DNA of 30,091 nt, from positions 1 to 30,091 of the forward strand of contig USDT01000035.1 of assembly GCA_900553465.1 (NCBI GenBank), in the 5' to 3' direction. The notes beneath the pieces were generated by a model. That model was not told where the DNA came from. It saw only the letters and a list, made by a program, of their open reading frames with translations, and ran no database searches. The position numbers and the translations under genes were made by a program. The stretch comes from an uncultured Prevotella sp. (lineage in GTDB: Bacteria; Bacteroidota; Bacteroidia; Bacteroidales; Bacteroidaceae). This document shows, one piece after another, positions 1-9,270 of the stretch (position 1 is its first letter; each line of letters opens with the position of its first letter).

Positions 1-198
1 AGCATCTTATAAAAACCTCTCATAATTCGCGTATTTGCGTCCGAAGGAGAGTCAGTCCGCAAATACTCGCTGATTTTTCGGGGTAGAACAGAAAACTCAG
101 ACGCGAAAACAACAGAGAACTGAAAATCTGTAAGTGCCCCATTTTGTTTTTATCTCAAAAGAGGAACAACATCATCGGTTCGGGATTCAAGTCGCAGT
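1..198. repeat. Dispersed intergenic repeat A, copy A1 (cut by window edge)
   Basis: This stretch aligns along its length with 21332-21539, with scattered substitutions and small indels. The best-conserved core contains an inverted repeat: TATTTGCG (32-39) pairs with CGCAAATA (58-65), and the outer GCG (29-31) can pair with CGC (68-70) after a two-base bulge. The core is followed by a conserved TTTTTCGGGGTA. Both copies lie outside genes and in the same orientation. I do not recognise the family. The left end is probably beyond the window start. Confidence 0.75.
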
Positions 199-539
199 TT
201 TTTAGTATAATCAATCCACACCGTATTTCCAATGAGTCCATATGACACGTCGGAAAGTGCTTTCCAACGGCTGAGACGGGCTTCTACATGGTGCGAAAAA
301 GGCGCAATGAGTATACAGAAACAGTTTTGTGGGAGTATGAAACGCTGATTATCGCAGAACAGGAAACGGTCCGCCGTCTGCACTATAAGTATAAACGGCG
401 GTACGACAAAAACCTGACATACTTTTCATTGTCAGCATACAGACGGCAGGAAATGCGTTTGCCCACGTACATCCGAACTAAAAATGAGGTATGAGTAGGC
501 CGGTGCGCGATTATATTTGAGAATAACCAATTATAAGAT
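199..539. other. Gap without a convincing gene
   Basis: After repeat A1 there are only short open frames on both strands (for example 150-383 minus and 288-494 plus). They overlap each other and show no recognisable domain. I see no RNA gene, terminator or clear promoter. The stretch could be decayed coding sequence, but I cannot name a parent gene. Confidence 0.5.
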
Positions 540-1469
540 TCAGAAACTCCCGTCGGTGCCCGATGGCGGAGGTATGACCGAAGGTGAGGGCGGTGGCAGC
601 GTGGGCGGGAGAATAGTAGGATTGCGCGGTTGCTTCTTGTCGTACACGGCATCCTCCACCAGCTCCTTCACAAACCATCCAACGGGCAGTTCTACCACTA
701 TGCCGCGGCCGAAATTGATCATTGGCGTCACTATGGGCACGGTGGTCCAGCGACGGAGGAAAGGATCGTACACCCGTTCCACACCAAGGTTTATGCCGAA
801 CCTCTCGCCCGTGTAACTGACATATCCGCCGTAGGCAGAGCTACCGATATAGGGCATGGCGGCCATCGAAACGTACGGCGAATTGTTGTAGAACCGGCCG
901 AAGACGGTGAGCGACAGATTTTCGTTGAAGTTGTATGTGGCCGAGGCGTTGATGCCGTAGACGGTCTTCAGGCCGCGCGTGAGCAGATAGCGGTCGGCCG
1001 TAACGCCAGCCGTGAACATGAGGTTTCCTACTGTATGTACAGCCTGGAGCGACGCATTCTGATGCGAGAATAGTCCGGGCATCGTGGTACGGCTGCCGCT
1101 TCCCACGAGGGCTCCGCCCTTCCAGCGCATCAGGTCGCCGCCGGAAGAGTAGTCGTAGAAGAAAATGTTGCGTGAGAAATCGGCTCCGCCGCGCGGATAT
1201 ACCGACGGATAATAGTGTGCAGACATGGCTCCGGCGATGCGGCGCATGGTGCTGTCGGCAGTGGTGGCGGGATGTTGTGGCGCCTTGCCGGGAAGTGTGG
1301 TGAACGGCTTGCGCGTGACAGGTGCGCCGCCAAGGTCGGGCTCAGGACTCTGCGTGACGTCCGGAACGCTTTGTCCGACGTCCGGTTTCTCCACCGGTTC
1401 CTGTGCGTGGACTACAATCGGAACCACGCATACCGTCACGGCAAACAATATGTGTCTGAGCCATACCAT
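540..1469 (-). CDS. Probable outer-membrane beta-barrel protein, function unknown
   Basis: A 309-residue protein with an N-terminal signal peptide (about residues 1-22, ending VHA-QE). A low-complexity Pro/Thr linker follows, to about residue 70. From about 85 to 265 there are alternating hydrophobic and aromatic strands rich in Gly, Tyr and Phe (such as YGINASATYNFNENLSLTVFG), typical of a small beta-barrel in the Bacteroidota outer membrane. The last 25 residues or so are Pro/Ser rich and probably disordered. It is the last gene of the era-der-lipoprotein series and starts 18 bases after the lipoprotein stop, so it is probably co-transcribed. I do not recognise a named family; the barrel assignment rests on composition only. 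Confidence 0.6.
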   Translation of the reverse strand: MVWLRHILFAVTVCVVPIVVHAQEPVEKPDVGQSVPDVTQSPEPDLGGAPVTRKPFTTLPGKAPQHPATTADSTMRRIAGAMSAHYYPSVYPRGGADFSRNIFFYDYSSGGDLMRWKGGALVGSGSRTTMPGLFSHQNASLQAVHTVGNLMFTAGVTADRYLLTRGLKTVYGINASATYNFNENLSLTVFGRFYNNSPYVSMAAMPYIGSSAYGGYVSYTGERFGINLGVERVYDPFLRRWTTVPIVTPMINFGRGIVVELPVGWFVKELVEDAVYDKKQPRNPTILPPTLPPPSPSVIPPPSGTDGSF

Positions 1470-1487
1470 AAGCAGGTGGGTGTTTCT

Positions 1488-1883
1488 TTATTTCATCATC
1501 CATACGCCCTTGTGCTCCACCATCGGCACAACAATCTCCTCTCTGGTGCTGTCGCCATAGCAGAGCAGAAGATAGGCGCTGGCCACATGGCGGGCCGTAT
1601 CGGCGCGGGCACGCAGCAGACGCACGGAGGCTATGCCCTTGCGTTCCTCGTGCTGCTGGGCGGCGAACATCTTGGCGTTGGCTATGAGCTGCTCGCGATA
1701 CACGCCGGGAATGCTGTCGGGCTGGAAGAAGCCGTCTACATAAGCGTCGTATTTGCCTTCCACGAGATAGTCGTAGTAGAGCTTTGCCGTACGGCCGGCC
1801 ATTTCGTCGGCCGACGGTTTCTGCTCCGAGCACGCCCACATCGCAGCGACCGCAATGGCCGCAATTATAAACAATCTGCGCAT
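1488..1883 (-). CDS. Small lipoprotein, DUF4878-like
   Basis: A 131-residue protein that starts MRRLFIIAAIAVAAMWAC, a signal sequence with a lipobox and Cys18 as the probable lipidated residue. The mature part (for example TAKLYYDYLVEGKYDAYVDG, then a beta-rich half ending in a VEHKGVWMMK strand) has the helix-then-sheet look of NTF2-like DUF4878 lipoproteins. That family call is from memory of the pattern and is tentative. It lies 40 bases downstream of der and just upstream of the barrel protein on the same strand, so it probably belongs to the era operon. Its role is unknown. Confidence 0.7.
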   Translation of the reverse strand: MRRLFIIAAIAVAAMWACSEQKPSADEMAGRTAKLYYDYLVEGKYDAYVDGFFQPDSIPGVYREQLIANAKMFAAQQHEERKGIASVRLLRARADTARHVASAYLLLCYGDSTREEIVVPMVEHKGVWMMK

Positions 1884-1923
1884 ACTGATCGTTTGTTTTA
1901 TGAGTGTAAGGCCGTATTGAGCG

Positions 1924-3237
1924 TCACTTCTGTCTGATAAAGATGTTTATCGGACAGCCGTGCATAGGCCAGTTCTCGCGTATCTTGTTCTCAAGGAAGC
2001 GGCGGTAAGGCTCCTTGACATACTGCGGCAGGTTGGCGTAGAATACGAACGAAGGTATCTGCGTGTTGGGAAGCTGCGTGCAGTATTTTATCTTGATGTA
2101 CTTGCCCTTTATCGATGGTGGCGGATAAGCCTCGATAAGAGGAAGCATCACCTCGTTGAGCTTGGCCGTTCCTACCTTCGACTTGCGGTTGAGATATACG
2201 TTCTTGGCCATCTCGAGCACCTTGAAGATGCGCTGCTTGGTGAGGGCCGAGGCGAAGATGATAGGGAAATCGACAAACGGAGCCATGCGTTCGCGTATGG
2301 CGTTCTCGAAGGTCTTTATCACCACCTGGTCCTTGTTCTCCACGAGGTCCCACTTGTTCACCACCACCACAAGCGACTTGTTGTTGCGCTGTATGAGCTG
2401 GAATATGTTCATGTCCTGCGCCTCGATGCCGCGGGTTGCATCTATCATGAGTATGCAGACGTCTGAATACTCAATGGCACGGATGGAACGCATCACCGAA
2501 TAGAACTCAAGATCTTCAGTCACCTTGTTCTTGCGACGTATGCCGGCGGTATCTACAAGATAGAAGTCAAAGCCGAACTTGTCGTAGCGGGTGTATATGC
2601 TGTCGCGCGTTGTTCCGGCTATCTCGGTCACGATATTGCGGTCTTCGCCTATGAAGGCGTTTATCAGACTGCTCTTTCCTGCATTAGGACGTCCCACAAC
2701 AGCGAAGCGCGGAATACCGTCTTCGAGCAGTTCGCTCTTGTCTTCGGGCAGTTTTGAGAGCACGAGGTCGAGCAGATCGCCCGTTCCGCTGCCGGTTGCA
2801 GAGCTGATGCACTGCGGGTCGCCCAGTCCGAGTGCGTAGAACTCGGCCGCGTCGTATATCTGATTGTTGTTGTCGGTCTTGTTTGCCACGAGTATCACGG
2901 GGCGCTTGGTGCGTCGCAATATTGCAGCCACGTCCTCGTCCCAGTCGGTCAGTCCGGTGGTCACGTCGACGAGGAACAGAATGAGGTCGGCCTCCTCTGT
3001 TGCCACAAGCACCTGTTTGCGTATGGCGTCCTCGAATATGTCGTCTGAATTGACAACCCATCCGCCGGTGTCAACGACGGAGAACTCACGGCCGTTCCAG
3101 TCGCACTTGCCGTACTGGCGGTCGCGCGTTGTGCCCGCAGTATCGCTCACGATGGCGCTGCGCGTCTTTGTCAGTCTGTTGAAAAGTGTCGATTTGCCTA
3201 CATTAGGGCGTCCGACTATTGCTACTAAATTTGCCAT
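1924..3237 (-). CDS. der: Ribosome-assembly GTPase Der (EngA)
   Basis: A 437-residue protein with two tandem GTPase domains and a C-terminal KH-like domain, the signature of Der, which acts in 50S subunit maturation. First domain: G1 GRPNVGKS at 9-16, G3 DTGG at 56-59, G4 NKTD at 119-122. Second domain: G1 GRPNAGKS at 182-189, G3 DTAG at 229-232, G4 NKWD at 294-297. The C-terminal part ends in the usual basic NIFIRQK-type tail. Length is normal for the family. It lies about 100 bases downstream of era on the same strand and is probably co-transcribed with it, a common Bacteroidales arrangement. Confidence 0.98.
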   Translation of the reverse strand: MANLVAIVGRPNVGKSTLFNRLTKTRSAIVSDTAGTTRDRQYGKCDWNGREFSVVDTGGWVVNSDDIFEDAIRKQVLVATEEADLILFLVDVTTGLTDWDEDVAAILRRTKRPVILVANKTDNNNQIYDAAEFYALGLGDPQCISSATGSGTGDLLDLVLSKLPEDKSELLEDGIPRFAVVGRPNAGKSSLINAFIGEDRNIVTEIAGTTRDSIYTRYDKFGFDFYLVDTAGIRRKNKVTEDLEFYSVMRSIRAIEYSDVCILMIDATRGIEAQDMNIFQLIQRNNKSLVVVVNKWDLVENKDQVVIKTFENAIRERMAPFVDFPIIFASALTKQRIFKVLEMAKNVYLNRKSKVGTAKLNEVMLPLIEAYPPPSIKGKYIKIKYCTQLPNTQIPSFVFYANLPQYVKEPYRRFLENKIRENWPMHGCPINIFIRQK

Positions 3238-3336
3238 TTTTCAGATGTTTTTGATTTCAACGATAATGATGTATGCCGTAAGGGCGCACCTATCACGCAT
3301 CCTTCAGGCGTATGTCCGCCGCATGGGCGGCAGGCG

Positions 3337-4218
3337 TCATACAGGATTGTATCCGAAGCTGTCGAGCTCACGCTTGGAGTTGCGCCAGTCTTTGTCCACC
3401 TTGACGAATATCTCCAGATAGACGTTCTTGCCGAAGAACTTCTCCAGAGACTTGCGGCTCTCGGTGCTCACTTTCTTCAGCGCGATGCCCTGATGGCCTA
3501 TGATGATGCCTTTCTGCGAGTCGCGCTCCACGTATATCACGGCTCCTATGCGTATGAGGTTGTCCGTTTCCTTGAACGACTCCACCCTCACCTCGACAGA
3601 ATAAGGAATTTCCTTCGAATAGTAAAGCAGGATTTTCTCGCGCACAATCTCGCTCACAAAGAAGCGGGCTGGCTTGTCCGTCAGCTGGTCCTTGTCGAAA
3701 TAAGGCGGCGAATCGGGCAGAAGCTCTTTAATGCGTTTCATGAGCAAGTCGATGCCGAACTTGTTCTGAGCCGATATGGGCAGTATCTCCGCCGATGGCA
3801 ACAGGCCGTGCCATTTCTCCACCAGGTCGCCCAGCGTCTTGTTGTCGCTCTGGTCTATCTTGTTGATGAGCAGCAGCACGGGGATGGTCATCTTGCCCAC
3901 CTTCTCAAGAAAGTCCATATTCTTCTCGGGGTTCTCCACTACGTCGGTGACGTAGAGCAGCACGTCAGCATCCTGAAGCGCCGACTCCGAGAAGGCGAGC
4001 ATAGACTCCTGGAGCTTGTAGTTGGGCTTCAGCACACCCGGAGTGTCCGAAAAAACTATCTGCGCATCGTCCGTGTTGACAATGCCCATGATGCGGTGGC
4101 GCGTGGTCTGCGCCTTGAATGTGGCAATGGATATGCGCTCGCCGACAAGCTGATTCATCAGTGTTGACTTGCCGACGTTGGGATTTCCCACTATATTTAC
4201 AAAACCTGCTTTGTGCAT
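3337..4218 (-). CDS. era: GTPase Era
   Basis: A 293-residue protein with an N-terminal Ras-like GTPase domain (G1 GNPNVGKS at 11-18, G3 DTPG at 58-61, G4 NKID at 119-122) and a C-terminal KH domain containing GHQG at 241-244. Era binds the 3' end of 16S rRNA and helps 30S maturation. Length and domain order are standard. The start is supported by a TATCTTTG -7 box only about 20 bases upstream, giving a very short leader. In related genomes era usually follows fabH; here fabH lies 6 kb away, so era has become the first gene of its own unit. Confidence 0.98.
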   Translation of the reverse strand: MHKAGFVNIVGNPNVGKSTLMNQLVGERISIATFKAQTTRHRIMGIVNTDDAQIVFSDTPGVLKPNYKLQESMLAFSESALQDADVLLYVTDVVENPEKNMDFLEKVGKMTIPVLLLINKIDQSDNKTLGDLVEKWHGLLPSAEILPISAQNKFGIDLLMKRIKELLPDSPPYFDKDQLTDKPARFFVSEIVREKILLYYSKEIPYSVEVRVESFKETDNLIRIGAVIYVERDSQKGIIIGHQGIALKKVSTESRKSLEKFFGKNVYLEIFVKVDKDWRNSKRELDSFGYNPV

Positions 4219-4236
4219 ACTATATATTTATTGCAG

Positions 4237-4244
4237 CAAAGATA
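4237..4244 (-). promoter_or_regulatory. Probable -7 promoter box of the era-der operon
   Basis: Read on the minus strand the sequence is TATCTTTG, matching the Bacteroidota TAnnTTTG box. It lies 19 bases upstream of the era start codon. No good -33 TTTG is visible, so the call rests on the -7 box and its position. Confidence 0.4.
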
Positions 4245-4354
4245 CGTAAAAAATTCTGCACTTACAACATTACACAGTAAGAATAAACAGAAATGACACG
4301 CACAATAAAGACTGTCTGCGCCCGTTATAATGCAAACAACAAAACACTGGATAC

Positions 4355-4825
4355 ATGATGAAGAAAATCTGTCTGATGCTGCTGATGGCCGTGACTATGC
4401 TCTGTTCATGCAGCAACGAGCCCCGGCCCACCGATCCCGGCGCATACAAGGCGCTGCAGGAACTGAAAGAAAAATACCAGAGTCTGATGTACGGCGAATG
4501 GCAGAACGAGATGCCTAGAGAGGACGGACAGCTGAAAAGCGTGGTCAATCTGAAACTGAACGAGGACAGGACGTTCACACTCGTCGAATCGGCACTGACT
4601 CCCGACGACAACGGAGAATGGACAAGCACTCTCGAATATAAAAGCGAGGGAACATGGTCTCTGAACGTGGTGCGCAACGATAACGACGAACTGCGCCCCA
4701 TACTTTATCTTAAAGAACGCCAGGAAGGCGGCACCGTGGGCCGTATGATCGACTTTCGGAATGTCGATAACGACGTGCTGCACATCGACTTATACCCTTT
4801 CAGCGAGCTGAAAAGAGTGGAATAG
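4355..4825 (+). CDS. Small lipoprotein, function unknown
   Basis: A 156-residue protein with a lipoprotein signal peptide (MMKKICLMLLMAVTMLCSC, lipidated Cys about 17-19). A second ATG directly follows the first, so the start could be 4358. The mature protein holds a lipocalin-like pattern: a short amphipathic helix, then beta strands with GEW near residue 47 and EGTWSL near 100. Bacteroidales have many small lipoproteins of this kind (DUF5004/lipocalin-like), but I cannot assign a family. It is divergent from era and lies 88 bases upstream of fabI, which has its own promoter-like box. Confidence 0.75.
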   Translation: MMKKICLMLLMAVTMLCSCSNEPRPTDPGAYKALQELKEKYQSLMYGEWQNEMPREDGQLKSVVNLKLNEDRTFTLVESALTPDDNGEWTSTLEYKSEGTWSLNVVRNDNDELRPILYLKERQEGGTVGRMIDFRNVDNDVLHIDLYPFSELKRVE

Positions 4826-4880
4826 ACAGCAAAAATCCGCAATATTTCGCGTAAAACCCGTGTTTTTCACGATTTTATAC

Positions 4881-4888
4881 TAATTTTG
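4881..4888 (+). promoter_or_regulatory. Probable -7 promoter box of fabI
   Basis: TAATTTTG fits TAnnTTTG and lies 25 bases before the fabI ATG. The -33 element is not clear. The position between the lipoprotein stop and fabI suggests fabI can be transcribed on its own. Confidence 0.5.
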
Positions 4889-4913
4889 CAGACGAATCAA
4901 CGAAATATAAATA

Positions 4914-5771
4914 ATGACTCACAATTTATTGAAAGGTAAGCGCGGTATTATTTTCGGTGCGCTTAACGAAGACTCCATTGCATGGAAAGTGGCTGTGAAA
5001 GCCGTTGAAGAAGGTGCCACCATCACTCTGAGCAACACTCCGATGGCACTTCGCATGGGTACGCTCGACGAACTGAGCAAAAAACTCAACGCTCCCGTTG
5101 TGGCTGCCGATGCTACAAGCGTTGAAGATCTGGAAAAGGTATTCGCTGAATCAGTGAAACTCCTCGGAGGCAAAATCGACTTTGTACTCCACTCTATCGG
5201 AATGAGCCCCAACGTACGCAAACGCCGTACATACGATGATCTGGACTACGGTTATCTGCAGAAGACACTCGACATCTCGGCCATCTCATTCCACAAGATG
5301 CTTCAGGTTGCAAAGAAACAGGACGCCATCGCCGAATACGGTTCGGTGGTAGCACTGACATACGTCGCTTCTCAGCGCACATTCTTCGGCTACAACGACA
5401 TGGCCGACGCCAAGAGCATGCTCGAAAGCATCGCACGCAGCTTCGGTTACATCTACGGCCGTGAGAAGAACGTACGCATCAATACCATATCTCAGTCGCC
5501 TACTCCTACAACAGCAGGAAAAGGTATCAAGGATATGGACAACCTCATGGACTTCTCCAACAAGATGTCACCTCTGGGCAACGCATCTGCAGAGGAATGC
5601 GCAAACTACTGCGTAATGATGTTCTCCGACTTTACCCGCAAGGTGACAATGCAGAACCTCTTCCACGACGGAGGATTCTCTTCAATGGGTATGAGCCTCA
5701 GAGCCATGAACCAGTATGCAAAGGATCTCGCTCCTTACGAGGACGAGAACGGAAAGATTATCTACGGATAA
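4914..5771 (+). CDS. fabI: Enoyl-[acyl-carrier-protein] reductase (NADH) FabI
   Basis: A 285-residue short-chain dehydrogenase that carries out the last reduction of each fatty-acid elongation cycle. The N-terminal Rossmann segment KRGIIFGALNEDSIAW (about 9-24) is the FabI-type nucleotide-binding loop. The catalytic residues of the Y-x6-K pattern are visible as Tyr160 and Lys167, with the FabI-specific Tyr150 ten residues earlier. The C-terminus includes the expected NLFHDGGFSSMGM segment. It is single, between its own -7 box and a strong terminator, and sits inside the stretch that separates fabH from era, so two fatty-acid genes (fabH, fabI) bracket this insert. Confidence 0.96.
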   Translation: MTHNLLKGKRGIIFGALNEDSIAWKVAVKAVEEGATITLSNTPMALRMGTLDELSKKLNAPVVAADATSVEDLEKVFAESVKLLGGKIDFVLHSIGMSPNVRKRRTYDDLDYGYLQKTLDISAISFHKMLQVAKKQDAIAEYGSVVALTYVASQRTFFGYNDMADAKSMLESIARSFGYIYGREKNVRINTISQSPTPTTAGKGIKDMDNLMDFSNKMSPLGNASAEECANYCVMMFSDFTRKVTMQNLFHDGGFSSMGMSLRAMNQYAKDLAPYEDENGKIIYG

Positions 5772-5800
5772 TAAGCACAAAACGCAAATATAATATAAAA

Positions 5801-5838
5801 GAAACGGCATCGCGTAATTTTCGCGATGCCGTTTCTTT
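5801..5838. terminator. Bidirectional intrinsic terminator between fabI and GH51
   Basis: A perfect 14-bp stem (5801-5814 with 5822-5835) closes a 7-base loop. A T-rich run follows on the plus strand and an A-rich run (5791-5800) precedes it, giving T's on the minus strand. It lies between two convergent genes and can serve both. Confidence 0.85.
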
Positions 5839-5895
5839 ATGATCTTTCTCAGCAATACTGGCCGGCGACAGATATATCCTCGCCGGCCGTCATGC

Positions 5896-8832
5896 TCACA
5901 TTATCACTTTCTGACCGCTGTCGTTTATATATATTCCGTGCTGAGGATCGGCGACTCTCTGGCCGGAGATATTATAATAAACGCTGTCCTGGTTTTCCTC
6001 CAGCGTCACATCACTGATATTGTCTGGCACATCACACGAAACTTCGAGCACCGTATAGCTTTTCGCTTCAAGTATCATCTGCATGTCCTGCAGTTCCGTT
6101 TCCTGCGGAACTATCTTCTCCGGTTCGTGCGGAGTGTTCCTGTCCGCAAGGTCTCCACAAAGAGAAACACTCTTGATATTGCTTATATTGCCGACATTTT
6201 TTATGTCGATATCCACAGATATATCATTAGAAGATGTATTCACTATATGCAATACAACGGTGCGGCCATCCTCACTGCGCGTTGCAGTCATATTGATGTT
6301 GCGGTTCGAACATACGTTATCTATCAGAAGCGGCTGGTGATGTGAGGCAGCCATCTGTTGTGCGTAGTACGGCGGCTGACACCATGACATGGAACTGTTG
6401 AAGAATATCTGTCCCTGATCCCAGCCGTTATCGTTCTGCAGATATGGCTGCAACGCGTTGGCAGGACTGTCGAGTTGGACAAATCCATCCATCTTTCTCA
6501 CAGCGTTCAGAACTATGGCATGGCTGAGCGCACGGTGCATATTGTGGGTATTGCCGTTCTCTTCGAGTATCGCACATTTCATCGATGTCTGAGGATTCCA
6601 GCCGAGGAACATCTGCCGCATGTTCTTAAGTTCGGTCTCAACAGCACGTGCCTGGTCTATCTCGTCGGTCCATGGATGATAATCCCACAGCGCAGCCTTG
6701 CCATCAAGACTCTTGAACACATATTCCATAAGCTCCGGTTTGTCCTGACGCCACCACGCGGCATTGATGAGCTGAAGCTCCGGATAAAGCGGATGTATGG
6801 CATCATAGAAAGCAAGGAAACGCTCCACATAGTGCTTGTATGCGCCTAACGACTCGTCGCCGATATTTTCCTCGTTTCCTATTTCAATATATTTCAGGTC
6901 ATAAGGCTTAAGTTCTTCCAGCAGAGCGATGACGTCCTGCGGATCGTCTTCGATGTTTATACTGAAGGTAGGTTCGGTTCCTATCTTACGTGCGAACTCA
7001 ACAAACTCGATTATTCCGAAACCGTTCGTACTGTAACGATACCAATGGCCCTTGTAAGGAGGTCGTTTGTCGCGCGGTCCCATCATATTCTTCACCTTAT
7101 ATTCAGGAGCGTTTATCATTGTTCCGCCATATCTCAGGAAGGTCAGTTTCTCGTTCATGAAGTTCCGGGTGAGGTCTGCCCTGTAAGGAAAACTCTGCGT
7201 ATGGAGCATTGCCATGTCAACCCACATCGAACCTTCTTCGTCAAGAGCCACGACGAAACGTGCGTTATTGTCAGATGCAGACGGCGTCATCTCGAAATCA
7301 AAACGTTTCCATTCCTCTCCTATTCCGCTTATTTCCTTGCGACAATATTCCACGCTGCCGTCTGCATTCTGCAATGCCACGTATGCCTTTTCCACGTCAC
7401 CTTTAAGATATACATATCCTTTCATAGGCTCTTCACCTGTAACTCCGATGCCCCATTTGTTCAATCCGAAATTACAGATGCCGTCGTTCTTCGTGCCGGT
7501 GATTTTCTGTGAGTATGTTCCATTGAACGCCTGCGTGCCGTCATGCATATAAACCCCATTGCCGACAGGAAGCCACATGCCGCTCACTCCCACCGGACTG
7601 TTTCTCAGAGCGATGGTCTCGCCGTTTATCTTCAGGTTGCGGAAACTCGCAGGCCCGTCAAAGGTGCGCACCCCCACCTTACCTTTCATCAGCGGAGTAT
7701 TCTCGTCCACATATTCGTAAACGCTTTTTCCGTTCAGCCATACGGAGAATGTGTTCCCGTTGAAATCCACACGCAGCCTGTTCCAGTCAGATGAATTGAA
7801 CGACACAGGGATGCTTTCTATTGGTTGCCAGTTATGATCGTGCTTGCCAATCACGAGTGTATGGTCGTCCGCATCAAGACTTATCTCATATCCTCTGAAA
7901 CCGTCCGCGCCGTTGCCCGCATCCGAAACGTCAACGATAAGACCCGATATAGAACGGCTGCCATCCATACGCACGTCCGTCTCTACCGAACCTTCCTGCA
8001 TGTCACGACTCTGATACACAGCCTTGGCAAAGGCGGATGTCGCGGTTTTCATCACATTGTCCGTCACTGTCCAGAAGTCATCATAACGCTTGAAGTTCTC
8101 AACATCAAGAGGCAACGCCCTGAATTCTATCATGTCACCGTCTATCCGCAGATTTCTGAAACTGGCAGAACCGTCATAACTTCTCAGGCCATCATATCCG
8201 CCGGTCAGCGGATTCGTCACATCTTCATAATCATATACCTCGTCACCATTCAGAAAAACCGTGAACCTCGCACCTTCAAAATCGACACGCAGTTTGTTCC
8301 ATTCTCCGGGAGTTACGGCCAGAGGAACCTCCGCTACGGGCTGCCAGTTGTTCTCATGCTTGCCCACCACGAGCTTGCGTTCTGCCGCATCCACACTCAC
8401 TTCATACCCGTTGAAAGCATCCGCACCATTGCCCGCGCCGCTCACATTGAATATGAAACCGGCGATGGCATCAGCTCCATCTATGCGCATGTCAACATCT
8501 ACAGATGCCTTCTGCAGGCTTCGTTCCTGATAAACAATCTTGCCGAAGCCGTCCGTATCTATTCTCAACACATCGTTCTCCAGGCTCCACTGGTTGTCGT
8601 AAGACGCAAAACCATTGACCAAAGAGAAGGCAGGCTCCTCAAAACTCTCACCGAATATACGCTGGTCGTACAACCCGCCGTATATCTCATGGTTCACATC
8701 CTCTGCCCCGGCACCGTAAATCAGAGCCGGGATAGAGCCTTCTATTTTGGAGGCATCCACCGTTATACGGGTCTGTGCAGATAACGACAAAGGCACGACT
8801 GACGCCAATAACGCAACAATAGTCTGTTTCAT
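5896..8832 (-). CDS. Secreted GH51 alpha-L-arabinofuranosidase-like enzyme with duplicated jelly-roll modules
   Basis: A 978-residue secreted protein (signal peptide about 1-19). After the strand-forming start of the family (KIEGSIPALIYGAGAEDVNHEIYGG) come two related beta-sandwich modules, about 75-235 and 245-405, each with GNGADxFxGYE, IGKH/VGKH and NxLRVDF; they look like an internal duplication. A third sandwich (about 420-545) leads into a TIM barrel typical of GH51: acid/base Glu654 in EIGNEEN and the probable nucleophile Glu757 (or 758) in AILEENG. A C-terminal beta domain follows, then a tail at about 950-978 (YYNISGQRV...GIYI) like Prevotella secretion tails. Expected role: release of arabinose from arabinan or arabinoxylan side chains. 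It is divergent from an AraR-like regulator. No SusC/SusD genes lie nearby. Confidence 0.9.
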   Translation of the reverse strand: MKQTIVALLASVVPLSLSAQTRITVDASKIEGSIPALIYGAGAEDVNHEIYGGLYDQRIFGESFEEPAFSLVNGFASYDNQWSLENDVLRIDTDGFGKIVYQERSLQKASVDVDMRIDGADAIAGFIFNVSGAGNGADAFNGYEVSVDAAERKLVVGKHENNWQPVAEVPLAVTPGEWNKLRVDFEGARFTVFLNGDEVYDYEDVTNPLTGGYDGLRSYDGSASFRNLRIDGDMIEFRALPLDVENFKRYDDFWTVTDNVMKTATSAFAKAVYQSRDMQEGSVETDVRMDGSRSISGLIVDVSDAGNGADGFRGYEISLDADDHTLVIGKHDHNWQPIESIPVSFNSSDWNRLRVDFNGNTFSVWLNGKSVYEYVDENTPLMKGKVGVRTFDGPASFRNLKINGETIALRNSPVGVSGMWLPVGNGVYMHDGTQAFNGTYSQKITGTKNDGICNFGLNKWGIGVTGEEPMKGYVYLKGDVEKAYVALQNADGSVEYCRKEISGIGEEWKRFDFEMTPSASDNNARFVVALDEEGSMWVDMAMLHTQSFPYRADLTRNFMNEKLTFLRYGGTMINAPEYKVKNMMGPRDKRPPYKGHWYRYSTNGFGIIEFVEFARKIGTEPTFSINIEDDPQDVIALLEELKPYDLKYIEIGNEENIGDESLGAYKHYVERFLAFYDAIHPLYPELQLINAAWWRQDKPELMEYVFKSLDGKAALWDYHPWTDEIDQARAVETELKNMRQMFLGWNPQTSMKCAILEENGNTHNMHRALSHAIVLNAVRKMDGFVQLDSPANALQPYLQNDNGWDQGQIFFNSSMSWCQPPYYAQQMAASHHQPLLIDNVCSNRNINMTATRSEDGRTVVLHIVNTSSNDISVDIDIKNVGNISNIKSVSLCGDLADRNTPHEPEKIVPQETELQDMQMILEAKSYTVLEVSCDVPDNISDVTLEENQDSVYYNISGQRVADPQHGIYINDSGQKVIM

Positions 8833-9270
8833 AAGGCTGTATGGTTTTTAATTTTGTTATATAATATATCTGATTAATGATCCAAGTTGTCATTCTGTGA
8901 AAACACCACCACCTTGCTTTGCAGGTACGGGAGCATCCGTCTGTCACACACCGATGCAGCAATGCACTTATACGGCAGGCGGAAACGCGCTATGCAGACA
9001 GTAATCACGCACATCCTGTTTCTTCATAGGAACTGCTTATATACGGTTAATAATAATTTAGATTCCGGCAACAAATATAGCAACAATATTCCATACTGGT
9101 ACGAACTGATACGGTTTTTAAATTTTTATAACATTCTGACTACCAGACAATATTTGCTCATGCAAACCATATTTAAGGAAATTAAACTATGTGAAGAAAA
9201 ACACTTTACCGAATATTATACGTATATTTGCACATGACATTCCGCGTGTTCACACATACATAATGAAAAC
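8833..9270. promoter_or_regulatory. Divergent regulatory gap between GH51 and the AraR-like regulator
   Basis: This 438-base gap carries starts going both ways. On the plus strand TATATTTG (9223-9230) is a good -7 box for the regulator and overlaps a perfect 10-bp palindrome TATACGTATA (9217-9226), a candidate autoregulatory operator. On the minus strand TATATTTG (9072-9079) could be the -7 box of GH51, with a leader of about 235 bases. The stretch 9094-9115 (around GGTACGAACTGATACGG) has repeated TAC/GATAC words near that box and may be another binding site. No gene is seen. Confidence 0.4.

Noticed and set aside
150..383. 77-residue minus-strand open frame near the window start
   Set aside because: It overlaps repeat A1 and an opposite frame at 288-494; no family or start signal.
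7825..8784. 319-residue plus-strand open frame opposite GH51
   Set aside because: Antisense of the duplicated modules; its apparent repeats simply mirror that duplication.
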